A DNA stretch of 40,915 nt, taken from positions 1 through 40,915 of the forward strand of contig NZ_LIWB01000024.1 in assembly GCF_001905725.1 (NCBI RefSeq), in the 5' to 3' direction. Position 1 is the first letter of the stretch. Every line of letters starts with the position of its first letter. Under the pieces are notes generated by a model. It saw only the letters and a list, made by a program, of their open reading frames with translations. It did no database searches and had not been told where the DNA came from. Positions 8,501 through 16,661 of this stretch are shown piece by piece. The position numbers and the translations under genes are program-made. Source of the stretch: Streptomyces sp. CB02400 (GTDB lineage Bacteria > Actinomycetota > Actinomycetes > Streptomycetales > Streptomycetaceae).

Positions 8501-9966
8501 GCGGGCGGCCGATGCCGTGCAGCCCGCGGGAGATCGGCTCCCTGTTCCTGTTCGAGAAGCTCACCGCCGAGCAGCTCGGACGGCTCTGCGCCGAGGGGCG
8601 GGTGGAGCGGTTCGAACCCGGGCCGGTCTACGCCGAGGGCGACCCCGCCACCTGCTTCTACGTGATGCTGGAGGGCACCGTCGTGCTGTCCCGCCGGGTG
8701 GGCGGGGACGACGTGGAGATCAGCCGCACCTCCCAGCGCGGGGTGTACGCGGGGGCCATGCAGGCGTACCTCGGGGACCGGGTGCGGCAGGTCTACAACA
8801 ACTCGATGCGCGTGACGGAGCCGACCCGGTTCTTCGTGGTGCCCGCGGACACGTTCGCGAGCATCATGCGGGAGTGGTTCCCGATGGCGGTCCACCTCCT
8901 GGAGGGGCTGTTCTTCGGTTCGAAGAACACCCAGCGCGCCATCGGCCAGCGCGAACGGCTGCTGGCGCTGGGCTCGTTGTCGGCCGGGCTGACGCACGAA
9001 CTGAACAACCCCGCCGCGGCGGCCGTACGGGCGACGGCGACGCTGCGCGAACGCGTCGGCAAGATGCGGCACAAGCTGCGCGTCATCTCCGCGGGCACCT
9101 ACGACCGCGAGACCCTCGCCCATCTGATCGACATCCAGGAGCGGACGGCCGAACGGGTCGCGAAGGCGCCCGTGCTCAGCCCGCTGGAGGCGTCGGACCG
9201 GGAGGACGCGCTCGCCGACTGGCTGGACGACCACGGCATCCCCGACGGCTGGCGGATCGCCCCGACGTTCGTCCAGGCCGGACTGGACCTGGACTGGCTG
9301 GACCAGGTCGCCGCCGCCGTGGACGAGGCGACGCTGCCGTCGGCGGTCGGCTGGCTCAGCTACACGGTCGAGACGGAACTGCTCATGGACGAGATCGCGG
9401 ACTCCACGAACCGCATCTCGCACCTCGTCGGCGCCGCCAAGCAGTACTCGCAGCTCGACCGCGCCCCCTTCCAGGTCGCCGACGTGCACGAACTCCTCGA
9501 CAGCACCCTGCTGATGCTGTCGGGGAAGTTCGGGCAGCGGATCAAGGTGGTCAAGGAGTACGACCGCGCGCTGCCGCGGATCCCGGCGTACCCGGCGGAG
9601 CTCAACCAGGTGTGGACCAACCTGATCGACAACGCGGTCTCCGCCATGAACGGCGCGGGCGCGGACGACGGGCAGGGCACGCTGACCGTGCGCACCGCGC
9701 GGGAGAACGACCGGCTGCTGGTGGAGTTCGGCGACACCGGCACGGGCATCCCGCCGGAGGTCCGCGACCGGGTCTTCGACCCGTTCTTCACCACCAAGCC
9801 GGTGGGCGAGGGCACCGGCCTCGGACTGGACATCTCCTGGCGGATCGTGGTCGACAGGCACCACGGGACCCTGCGGTTCGAGTCCGAGCCGGGCGACACC
9901 CGCTTCCAGGTGCTGCTGCCGCTCACCGCTCCGGCCCCCGACGACACCCCCGAGGAGCCCGCATGA
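8497..9966 (+). CDS. Sensor histidine kinase with N-terminal cyclic nucleotide-binding-type domain
   Basis: Kinase of 489 residues with no transmembrane segment, so probably cytosolic. Residues about 15-130 form a cNMP/CRP-type beta-roll. A linker follows, then the H-box LTHELNN with H167, N-box NLIDNA (375-380), G1 motif DTGTGIP (413-419) and GTGLGLD (439-445). All catalytic boxes are intact. An unusually long insert (about 185-300) separates the phosphoacceptor helix from the ATPase domain. GTG 8497 was chosen because it overlaps the preceding stop codon (GTGA) and has GGAG five nt upstream; ATG 8512 is an alternative. The gene is the middle member of a three-gene overlapping operon, and its probable partner is the upstream receiver-flavoprotein. 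The sensed ligand is unknown. Confidence 0.9.
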   Translation: MSGRPMPCSPREIGSLFLFEKLTAEQLGRLCAEGRVERFEPGPVYAEGDPATCFYVMLEGTVVLSRRVGGDDVEISRTSQRGVYAGAMQAYLGDRVRQVYNNSMRVTEPTRFFVVPADTFASIMREWFPMAVHLLEGLFFGSKNTQRAIGQRERLLALGSLSAGLTHELNNPAAAAVRATATLRERVGKMRHKLRVISAGTYDRETLAHLIDIQERTAERVAKAPVLSPLEASDREDALADWLDDHGIPDGWRIAPTFVQAGLDLDWLDQVAAAVDEATLPSAVGWLSYTVETELLMDEIADSTNRISHLVGAAKQYSQLDRAPFQVADVHELLDSTLLMLSGKFGQRIKVVKEYDRALPRIPAYPAELNQVWTNLIDNAVSAMNGAGADDGQGTLTVRTARENDRLLVEFGDTGTGIPPEVRDRVFDPFFTTKPVGEGTGLGLDISWRIVVDRHHGTLRFESEPGDTRFQVLLPLTAPAPDDTPEEPA

Positions 9967-10316
9967 CCAGCGACCACGCCATCGACCCCGGTGTTCCCCC
10001 GACTGGCGCGGGCTGCGCCGACTGCGACGCCGCGGGCGGCTGGTGGTTCCATCTGCGGCGCTGCGCGCAGTGCGGCCACATCGGCTGCTGCGACAGCTCG
10101 CCGGGGCAGCACGCCACGGCGCACTTCGAGGCCACCGGGCATCCCGTGGTCCGCAGCTACGAGCCGGGCGAGGACTGGTTCTGGGACTACGCCACGAACG
10201 AGCTGTACGAGTCCGGCCCCGACCTGGCCCCGCCCGTGAGCCACCCGGCGGACCAGCCGTCGCCGGGCCCGGCGGGACGGGTGCCGTCGAACTGGGCTCA
10301 GGCGCTGCGCCGCTGA
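9963..10316 (+). CDS. UBP-type zinc finger protein
   Basis: Small protein of 117 residues consisting of one ZnF-UBP domain plus a proline-rich tail. The visible metal ligands are C18 and C21 (CADC), C34 and C37 (CAQC), C42/C43, H50, H54 and H60, in the order expected for the UBP finger that in eukaryotic deubiquitinases and HDAC6 recognises a free C-terminal Gly-Gly. Bacteria lack classical ubiquitin, so the ligand here is unknown; a protein C-terminus is an attractive guess. The start ATG overlaps the kinase stop (ATGA), so production is coupled to the two-component pair. Such fingers recur beside this kind of flavoprotein in actinobacteria, as far as I recall. Confidence 0.88.
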   Translation: MTSDHAIDPGVPPTGAGCADCDAAGGWWFHLRRCAQCGHIGCCDSSPGQHATAHFEATGHPVVRSYEPGEDWFWDYATNELYESGPDLAPPVSHPADQPSPGPAGRVPSNWAQALRR

Positions 10317-10403
10317 GGAACCGCGGCCGGGAACCCGCGGCCGCCGATCGTCGTTGTCCGGACACCCCCACCGGTCCGTGTACGACGACAGCAGGGCGGC
10401 GCG

Positions 10404-11705
10404 ATGCAGGAGTTGGTCCCCGGCGGCAATCTGGCCCTCCCGGGCGGTGCCGTGACCGTCCGGGTGCCCGGCCCCTTCGACGTGTCCGCGCTGATCACGG
10501 ACGACGGCGGGAAGGTGCGGGGCGACGGCGACTTCGTGTTCTACAACCAGCCGTCCGCGCCGGGCGCCCGGCTCGTCGGGGACACCCTCACCGTCGACCC
10601 GTCGGCGCTGCGTCCCGGTGCCGCGCGCGTCACGGTGGCCGTCAGCCCCACCGAGCCCGGCACCCCGCTGAGCGGCCTGCCCGCCCCCGTGCTCCAGGTC
10701 GCCGGCGCCGGCGGACGCCCGCTCGCCCGGTTCTCCCCGCCCCGGGTGCGACAGGAGGCCGTGCTGCTCCTCGCGGAGGTCTACCGGCGCGGCGGGGAGT
10801 GGAAACTGCGCGCCCTGGGGCAGGGATACGCCGATGGACTGGCCGGTCTCGCACGGGACTTCGGGGTCGACGTGGCGGACGACGACGGGGCGGCCGCCAC
10901 CCGCACGGCGCCCGCCGCCCCGGTGGGTCCGGCCGCCGGGGACGGCTTCCTCGCACTGGTGAACTCCGTCCGGGCCGCCGCCGGTTCACCTCCGGTCGCC
11001 CATGACGCGCGGCTGGCCGGCGCGGCGCGGGAGCACGCCGGCATGATGGCGCGGGGCGGACGCCTCGGTGTCGAGGGCGTGGACGGCGTCTCCGTCCACC
11101 AGCGGGTCGTCGCCGCCGGATATCCGTACCTCACCGTCGGCGAGCACCTGGTCTCCGGGCCGCTCACGGTCGACCGGTTCGTCGACCACTGCCTGCGCCA
11201 CGACGCGGCCCGCCGCACCGTGTGCGACCCCTCCTTCACCCATGCCGCCGTGGGGTCCTGCGACGGGTCCGGCGACCTCTACTGGACGGCGCTGTGGGCC
11301 AGTCCGCTCACCCCGGACGGGCTGAACCGTACGACCGGCGAGGTCATCGACCTCACCAACCGGGAGCGCGCCCGCGCCGGACTGCCGCCCCTGTCCCACG
11401 ACCCCCTGCTGACCGCGGCCGCGCAGGCGCACAGCGCCGACATGGTGGCCCGCGACTTCTACTCCCACACCGCGCCCGACGGCGGCGAACCCTGGGACCG
11501 GGCCGCCGCCGCGGGCTCGGCACTGCGGACGATCGGCGAGAACATCGCGTGCGGACAGCGCTCGGCCGCCGAGGTCGTCCAGGGGTGGATGAACAGCCCC
11601 GGTCACCGCGCCAACATCCTCAAGGCCGGCTTCTCCCACATCGGCGTCGGATTCGCGGGCGGCGGCCGGGCGGGCACGTACTGGACCCAGCTCTTCGGTG
11701 GCTGA
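10404..11705 (+). CDS. TerD-like domain fused to two CAP (SCP/PR-1) domains
   Basis: Protein of 433 residues. Residues 1-165 resemble a TerD domain (tellurium-resistance/stress family, normally a cytosolic Ca-binding fold), beginning directly at LVPGGNLALPGG. Residues about 178-305 are a divergent CAP domain and about 313-433 a canonical CAP domain with FYSHTAP, IGENIACG and SPGHRANIL motifs, so the His/Glu cleft of the second copy is kept. The first copy has lost most of these residues. No signal peptide or membrane helix precedes the protein, which is odd because CAP proteins are usually secreted. The start ATG 10404 has a weak AGGGCGG. The gene lies 87 bp after the UBP finger and may be transcribed with it. 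Confidence 0.85.
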   Translation: MQELVPGGNLALPGGAVTVRVPGPFDVSALITDDGGKVRGDGDFVFYNQPSAPGARLVGDTLTVDPSALRPGAARVTVAVSPTEPGTPLSGLPAPVLQVAGAGGRPLARFSPPRVRQEAVLLLAEVYRRGGEWKLRALGQGYADGLAGLARDFGVDVADDDGAAATRTAPAAPVGPAAGDGFLALVNSVRAAAGSPPVAHDARLAGAAREHAGMMARGGRLGVEGVDGVSVHQRVVAAGYPYLTVGEHLVSGPLTVDRFVDHCLRHDAARRTVCDPSFTHAAVGSCDGSGDLYWTALWASPLTPDGLNRTTGEVIDLTNRERARAGLPPLSHDPLLTAAAQAHSADMVARDFYSHTAPDGGEPWDRAAAAGSALRTIGENIACGQRSAAEVVQGWMNSPGHRANILKAGFSHIGVGFAGGGRAGTYWTQLFGG

Positions 11706-11776
11706 CCGCGCGCCGGTCCCGGTCCCGTCCGCGCGTGATCCTGGCGGAGGGGGACAGTCCGGGCGAGGATGCCTGT

Positions 11777-12454
11777 ATGAAGGGTGATCTGTTTTCCAGT
11801 CAGCACATGGTGCAGCCGGCCACGACCGCGGGCATGACCGTCGAGAACGCCAAATGCATCCGCTACACGGTCGACGGCGAGATGCACGCCCGGCAGGGCG
11901 CGATGATCGCCTACCGCGGCAATCTCCAGTTCGAGCGCAAGGGCCAGGGCGTCGGCGGCATGCTCAAACGGGCGGTGACCGGCGAGGGGCTGCCGCTGAT
12001 GGCGGTGCGCGGCCAGGGCGAGGCCTGGTTCGCGCACGAGGCGCAGAACTGCTTCGTCGTCGACGTCGACCCGGGCGACGAGTTCACCGTCAACGGCCGC
12101 AACGTCCTGTGCTTCGACTCCTCGCTGTCGTACCGCATCGCGACCGTGAAGGGCGCCGGCATCACCGGCGGCGGGCTGTTCAACAGCGTGTTCACCGGGC
12201 AGGGCCGGCTGGGGCTGGTGTGCGAGGGGAATCCGCTGGTGATCCCGGTGTCGCCGCAGTACCCGGTGTACGTGGACACGGACGCGATCGTCGGCTGGAC
12301 CGCGGGCCTGGCCACCTCGCTGCACCGTTCCCAGTCGCTGGGCTCGATGCTGCGCGGCGGGTCGGGCGAGGCCGTGCAGCTGATGCTGCAGGGCGAGGGG
12401 TACGTCGTCGTCCGGCCCAGTGAGGCGACACCGCAGAAAGCCCAGCAGCACTGA
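11777..12454 (+). CDS. AIM24 family protein
   Basis: Protein of 225 residues belonging to the AIM24/TIGR00266 family, beta-rich proteins of unknown biochemical role in bacteria (the yeast homologue is mitochondrial). Diagnostic stretches include GAMIAYRGNLQFE near residue 45, the glycine-rich GAGITGGGLFNSVFTGQG, and VDTDAIVGWT. It has no signal peptide and no clear membrane helix. The start ATG 11777 is preceded by GAGGA seven nt upstream. Streptomyces often carry AIM24 genes near TerD-type stress genes, which fits the upstream TerD-CAP gene. I cannot assign a function. Confidence 0.88.
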   Translation: MKGDLFSSQHMVQPATTAGMTVENAKCIRYTVDGEMHARQGAMIAYRGNLQFERKGQGVGGMLKRAVTGEGLPLMAVRGQGEAWFAHEAQNCFVVDVDPGDEFTVNGRNVLCFDSSLSYRIATVKGAGITGGGLFNSVFTGQGRLGLVCEGNPLVIPVSPQYPVYVDTDAIVGWTAGLATSLHRSQSLGSMLRGGSGEAVQLMLQGEGYVVVRPSEATPQKAQQH

Positions 12455-12534
12455 GCGATGTTGACCTTGGCCGCCGCGCGGGTCAGGGTGGATGACGGCA
12501 CGGATCACACCCCCGCGCCGGAGAGGTGGCAGTC

Positions 12535-13494
12535 GTGATCGGGATCGCCGACATCGAGACCGCGGCCGAGCGGATCGCCGGGCACGTGGTGCGGACCCCG
12601 ACCGTGCCGAGCCCCGGCCTGTCGGCACTGCTCGGGGCCCCGGTCACCACGAAGCTGGAGCTGTTGCAGCGCACCGGTTCGTTCAAGGTGCGGGGCGCGG
12701 CGGCGAAGCTGCTGTCGCTGAGCGAGGCCGAGCGGGCCGCCGGGGTCGTGGCGGTGAGCGGCGGCAACCACGGGATCGCCCTCGCGGTGATGGCCGCGGC
12801 CCTCGACGTGAAGGCCACGGTGGTGATGCCGCGTTCGGCGCCCCTGCGGGCCGTGGAGATCGCGGAGTCCGCGGGCGCGTCGGTGCGGCTGACCGACGAC
12901 ATGGACGGCGCGTTCGCGCTCATGTCCCGGCTCCAGCAGGAGGGGCTGACCCTGGTCCACCCCTTCGACGACCCGGTGGTGGTCGCCGGCCAGGGCACGG
13001 TGGGGCTGGAGTTCGCCACGGACGCCGGTGACCTCACGGACGTCCTGGTGAGCATCGGGGGCGGCGGGCTGATCTCCGGCGTCGCGGCGGCGCTGCGCGC
13101 GCTGCGGCCCGGGGTGCGGATCTGGGGCGTGGAGACCGAGGGCGCGCAGGCGATGTCCGAGGCGCTGGCGGCGGGCGGCCCGGTGCCGGTGGAGCTGACG
13201 TCGATCGTCTCCACGCTCAGCGCCCCGGCCGTCTCCCCGCTGACGTACGAGCATGTGTCGGAGCTGGTCACCGAGGTGCTGGTGGTACCGGACCGGGAGG
13301 CGGTGCGGGGCTCGCTGGAGCTCGCGGACCACGCCAAGGTGTGGGCCGAGCCGGCCGCCGGCTGTCTGCTGCCCGCCGCGCGGCGGGTGCTGGAGCGGGC
13401 CGGCGAGGGGGCCCGGCTCGGTCTCGTGGTGTGCGGCGGCAACGCCACCACCGGCGACATGATCGCCTGGACGGAACACTTCGAGCTTCGCTGA
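12535..13494 (+). CDS. PLP-dependent threonine/serine dehydratase-like enzyme
   Basis: Fold-type II PLP enzyme of 319 residues, the length of catabolic serine/threonine dehydratases and serine racemase without a C-terminal ACT regulatory domain. The Schiff-base lysine lies in GSFKVRGA (K51), the SGGNHG substrate loop is at 75-80, and the phosphate-binding glycine loop GGGGL is at 175-179. The likely reaction is deamination of threonine or serine to a 2-oxo acid plus ammonia. GTG 12535 is preferred over an in-frame GTG at 12526, because GGAGAGG at 12520-12526 is correctly spaced (8 nt) only for the former. A strong hairpin follows the gene. Confidence 0.9.
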   Translation: MIGIADIETAAERIAGHVVRTPTVPSPGLSALLGAPVTTKLELLQRTGSFKVRGAAAKLLSLSEAERAAGVVAVSGGNHGIALAVMAAALDVKATVVMPRSAPLRAVEIAESAGASVRLTDDMDGAFALMSRLQQEGLTLVHPFDDPVVVAGQGTVGLEFATDAGDLTDVLVSIGGGGLISGVAAALRALRPGVRIWGVETEGAQAMSEALAAGGPVPVELTSIVSTLSAPAVSPLTYEHVSELVTEVLVVPDREAVRGSLELADHAKVWAEPAAGCLLPAARRVLERAGEGARLGLVVCGGNATTGDMIAWTEHFELR

Positions 13495-13516
13495 GCCTCC
13501 CGTTGAACGGACCCCG

Positions 13517-13546
13517 CCCGCTTCCCGTACCACTGGGGGAAGCGGG
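13517..13546 (+). terminator. Intrinsic terminator-like hairpin after dehydratase gene
   Basis: Perfect 10-bp inverted repeat CCCGCTTCCC / GGGAAGCGGG (13517-13526 and 13537-13546) with a 10-nt loop. It lies 23 nt after the dehydratase stop codon and just before the pseudokinase gene. There is no U-tract, as is usual for Streptomyces terminators. Confidence 0.65.
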
Positions 13547-13566
13547 AGCCGGCGGTTCGACGGGGG

Positions 13567-15144
13567 ATGGCCATGGGCAGGGCGCACGTCTCCACGGAAC
13601 GGCCGGTCGCCGGACGCTACCGGCTGGTCGAGATCACCCATCGCGAGACCAACCGCGTCCGCTGGTACGCCGACGATCTGCGGACCGGCCGCCCGTGCCT
13701 GGTCACCCAGGTCGGGCTCCCGCAGGACACGGCCGGCGCGCGCCGCGCGCCCTCCCGTGCGCCGCGGGCGACGGAGAGCGTGGCGCGACTGTGCCCCGGC
13801 CGGATCGCCGGCGTCGTCGACACCGTCGAGGAGGCCGGTTTCCTGTGGACCGTCACCGCGTGGATCGACGGCACACCGCTCGACGATGTCCTCGCCGAGG
13901 AGGGCACGTTCACCCCGGTGCGGGCCGCCCGCGTCGCGCTGGAGCTGCTCGACGTGCTGGAGGCCGCGCACGCCGGGGGCGTCACGCACGGCGAGCTCAG
14001 CCCCGGCCAGGTGTTCCTGCGCGAGGGCGGGCCGGCCGTCGTCACCGGGTACGGCCTGGCCGGCACGGTGCCGGCGCCCCGGCTCACGGCACCGTCGTAC
14101 GCCTCCCCGGAGCAGGCCCGCGACGAGCGGATCGGGCCCGCCGCGGACCTGTGGGCGCTGGGCGCGATCCTCTACACGATGCTGGAGGGGCGTCCGCCGT
14201 TCCGGGACCGCGGGCGGCCCGAGGCCACGCTGAAGGGCGTGGACCGGCTGCCGCCGCGCGCACCGGTACGGGCGGGCCCGCTCACCCAGGTCGTCCAGGG
14301 GCTGCTGCGCAAGGACCCGCGGGAGCGGCTGACCCGCCAGGTGGTCCGCGGGGCGCTCACCCGTGTGCTGCGGGAGGACCCGGGTGCCGCCCCGGCGGCG
14401 CCGGGCCCCCGGCCGCACGGCGGGCGCACCGGCACCGTGCGGTACGCGGGCCGGGAGTGGGGCAGGCGGACGACGCTCCTCGGCACCGCGCTGGCCGTCG
14501 TCACGGTGGCGGTCGCCGTGCTCGCCGCGGCGCGGGGGCTGCCGGGCGCCGGCGCCGGCTCCGCCGCCGACGCGCCGCCGCCCTCGGCGTCCGCGCCGGC
14601 CGGCCCACCGGACGGGCCCGGGGACCCGTCCGCGCCCACCCCGTCCCCCTCCCCGTCGGACGGCGCGGGCGGCCTCCCGCCCGGCTACCGCGCCTACCAC
14701 GCCCCGGAGGGCTTCTCCGTCGCGCTGCCCGAGGGCTGGGAGCGGCTGGACACCTCCCGCGGCTCCGACCGGGGCTACCGCGTCACCTTCGGCGCCGACG
14801 GGGACCCGCGCACGCTCGCCGTCACCTACAGCGAGCGGGTGGGGTCGGACGCGGTGGCCGTGTGGCGGGACGACGTGGAGCCGCGCCTGGAGCGGTCCGG
14901 CGACGATTACAAGCGGATCGGCGGGATCCGGGCGACGACGTACCAGGGGCGCGAGGCCGCCGACCTGGAGTGGTACGCCGAGGCCGGCGGCGCCCGGGTG
15001 CGCACCTTCGGCCGCGGGTTCCTGCTGGGCGGCGGGCGCGGCTTCTCGCTGCGCTGGACGACCCCGGCCGCCGGCTGGGAGGAACCCGCGAGCCGGGAGG
15101 CCCTGCGGACCTTCCTACGGACGTTCCGGCCCGCCGCGGACTGA
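13567..15144 (+). CDS. Membrane-anchored serine/threonine pseudokinase with extracytoplasmic domain
   Basis: Protein of 525 residues. Residues 15-270 are a Hanks-type kinase fold, recognisable from SYASPEQARDE and the helix DLWALGAILYTMLEGRPPF. The key catalytic residues are gone: no beta3 lysine is evident (CLVTQVGL), HRDLKPxN is replaced by HGELSPGQ (141-148), and DFG is replaced by GYG (161-163). It is therefore probably a pseudokinase. A single membrane helix lies at about 303-322. A Pro/Ser/Ala-rich linker follows, then an extracytoplasmic domain (about 350-525) of unknown type that is common at the C-terminus of Streptomyces kinase-like proteins. ATG 13573 with GGGGGA spacing is an equally good start. 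The 3' end overlaps the convergent serine hydrolase gene by 30 nt. Confidence 0.85.
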   Translation: MAMGRAHVSTERPVAGRYRLVEITHRETNRVRWYADDLRTGRPCLVTQVGLPQDTAGARRAPSRAPRATESVARLCPGRIAGVVDTVEEAGFLWTVTAWIDGTPLDDVLAEEGTFTPVRAARVALELLDVLEAAHAGGVTHGELSPGQVFLREGGPAVVTGYGLAGTVPAPRLTAPSYASPEQARDERIGPAADLWALGAILYTMLEGRPPFRDRGRPEATLKGVDRLPPRAPVRAGPLTQVVQGLLRKDPRERLTRQVVRGALTRVLREDPGAAPAAPGPRPHGGRTGTVRYAGREWGRRTTLLGTALAVVTVAVAVLAAARGLPGAGAGSAADAPPPSASAPAGPPDGPGDPSAPTPSPSPSDGAGGLPPGYRAYHAPEGFSVALPEGWERLDTSRGSDRGYRVTFGADGDPRTLAVTYSERVGSDAVAVWRDDVEPRLERSGDDYKRIGGIRATTYQGREAADLEWYAEAGGARVRTFGRGFLLGGGRGFSLRWTTPAAGWEEPASREALRTFLRTFRPAAD

Positions 15145-16587
15145 GCCGCGCGGGGCGCGCAGCCTGCGCAGGGGCCACTCGTGCAGCGGGCGGGTGAACC
15201 AGCGGGCCCGGAAGGTCCGGCCGGTGAGGGAGCAGGTGATCCGGAGACGGTGCGGCGTCTCCAGGAACACCAGGTCCACGGCGAGGGTGTCGCCGTCGGC
15301 CCAGCCGCCGCTCGCGGCGGCCGGGACGGGCTTCTCGGCGGTCGTCCACCCCTGCCCGTCGAGGAACCGTGCGTCGAACCGTTCGCCGTCCTCGGTGAGG
15401 GTCAGCGTCCAGCCGCCGTCGGCGTCCGCCGTGACCTCGGCCGCGGTCAGCTTCGGCTGGTCGCCGCAGCCCCCGCCCTCCGGGGTGAACGCGGCGCCGG
15501 ACCAGTCCCCGGCCCGCTCCGGCGGTACGGGGCCGCCCCCGGCCGGGGGCAGGGCGAGCCGTTCGAGGCGTTCGCGCAGGGCGGTGTCCGCGGCCTGACG
15601 GCCGGTCAGCGGCGCCGGGTGGAAGGCGGGCAGGAGGTGCCGCCAGACCAGGCCGAGGTACTCCTGCATCCGCTCGGTCGCCGTGGTCGCGGCGATCACC
15701 GCGTCGTGCTCGGGCAGGACGAGGCAGAACTGCCCGTACGCCCCGTCGCCCCGGAATCCGTGCCGGGACATCCAGAACTGGTGTCCGTAGCCGCGGTCCC
15801 AGTCCTGCCGGTCCTGCTCCCCCATGGCACCGGCGGTCGGTATGTGCGGGCGCGAGGCGCGGGCGACCCATCCCTCGGGCAGCAGCCGTTCGCCCCGCCA
15901 CACCCCGTCGTCCAGGTACAGCAGACCGAGCCTGGCCACGGCGTCGGTGGCGGCGTGCAGTCCGCTGAAGCCGATCTCGCGGCCGGTGCGGTCCCGCTGC
16001 CACAGCGTCTCGCCGATGCCCAGCGGGTCGAACAGCCGGGGCCGCAGATAGTCGGTGAGGGTCTGCCCGGTGACCCGCTGCACGATCGCGCCGAGGGTGT
16101 ACGTGCAGGGCTGGTTGTACGCGAAGACGGTGCCCGGGTCGCGCTGCGGCGGCTGGAGCAGGAAGCCGCGCACGGGTTCGGCGGGGTCGGTGCCGTACGC
16201 CGCGTCGACGGTCTCGCTCTCGTGGCCGCTGGCCATGGACGCCACGTGCCGGACCAGCATCGCCCGGCTGCGCGGGTCGGTGACGTCGGCCTCGAACTCC
16301 GGGAAGTACGACAGCACCGGGGCGTCGAAGTCGATCAGTCCCTCGGCCTCGGCGAGGGCGGCGGCGGTCGCCGTGAAGCTCTTGCTGAGCGAGTACAGCA
16401 GATGCGGGCGCCGCGCGGTGTACGGCGCCCACCAGCCGGCGGCCACGAGCCGGCCGTGGCGCAGGATCATCAGGCTGTGCGGCTCGATGTCCGGGGCGGC
16501 TTCGAGGGCGTCGAGGAAGGCGTGGACGCCGGACGCGTCGACGCCTTGGGCGGCGGGGTCGGCGGTGGGGAGCGGGTGGGCAGTCAT
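15115..16587 (-). CDS. Serine hydrolase, beta-lactamase class C / penicillin-binding protein-like
   Basis: Protein of 490 residues of the serine beta-lactamase-like superfamily. The nucleophile motif SLSK is at 66-69 (in LLYSLSKSFTA) and the second motif FAYNQ has Y157. The beta-lactamase fold occupies about 15-350 and is followed by an extra beta-rich C-terminal domain (about 375-490). No signal peptide is seen, so it is probably cytosolic and acts as an esterase or peptidase rather than a true beta-lactamase. The start at 16587 (MTAHPLP) is favoured over 16596 because AGGA at 16599-16596 has an 8-nt spacing to it. The gene is convergent with, and overlaps by 30 nt, the pseudokinase gene. 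Confidence 0.88.
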   Translation of the reverse strand: MTAHPLPTADPAAQGVDASGVHAFLDALEAAPDIEPHSLMILRHGRLVAAGWWAPYTARRPHLLYSLSKSFTATAAALAEAEGLIDFDAPVLSYFPEFEADVTDPRSRAMLVRHVASMASGHESETVDAAYGTDPAEPVRGFLLQPPQRDPGTVFAYNQPCTYTLGAIVQRVTGQTLTDYLRPRLFDPLGIGETLWQRDRTGREIGFSGLHAATDAVARLGLLYLDDGVWRGERLLPEGWVARASRPHIPTAGAMGEQDRQDWDRGYGHQFWMSRHGFRGDGAYGQFCLVLPEHDAVIAATTATERMQEYLGLVWRHLLPAFHPAPLTGRQAADTALRERLERLALPPAGGGPVPPERAGDWSGAAFTPEGGGCGDQPKLTAAEVTADADGGWTLTLTEDGERFDARFLDGQGWTTAEKPVPAAASGGWADGDTLAVDLVFLETPHRLRITCSLTGRTFRARWFTRPLHEWPLRRLRAPRGSVRGGPERP

Positions 16588-16661
16588 GAGGGGCATCCTG
16601 CCCGGGGCACCGCCGGGTGATCCATCGTTTTCCCCGCCCCGGGCCGGGGGACCCGGGCGGT

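Noticed and set aside
10321..10340. CCGCGG repeats as a terminator after the UBP gene
   Set aside because: Arms of 6 bp in a very GC-rich stretch are too weak to separate from background.
8071..10371. Long antisense open frame opposite the kinase operon
   Set aside because: Opposite strand of three well-supported genes; repetitive Arg/Gly composition with no family similarity.
12505..14700. Antisense frame of about 730 codons opposite the dehydratase and pseudokinase
   Set aside because: No domain pattern, no ribosome-binding site, and both sense genes are clear.
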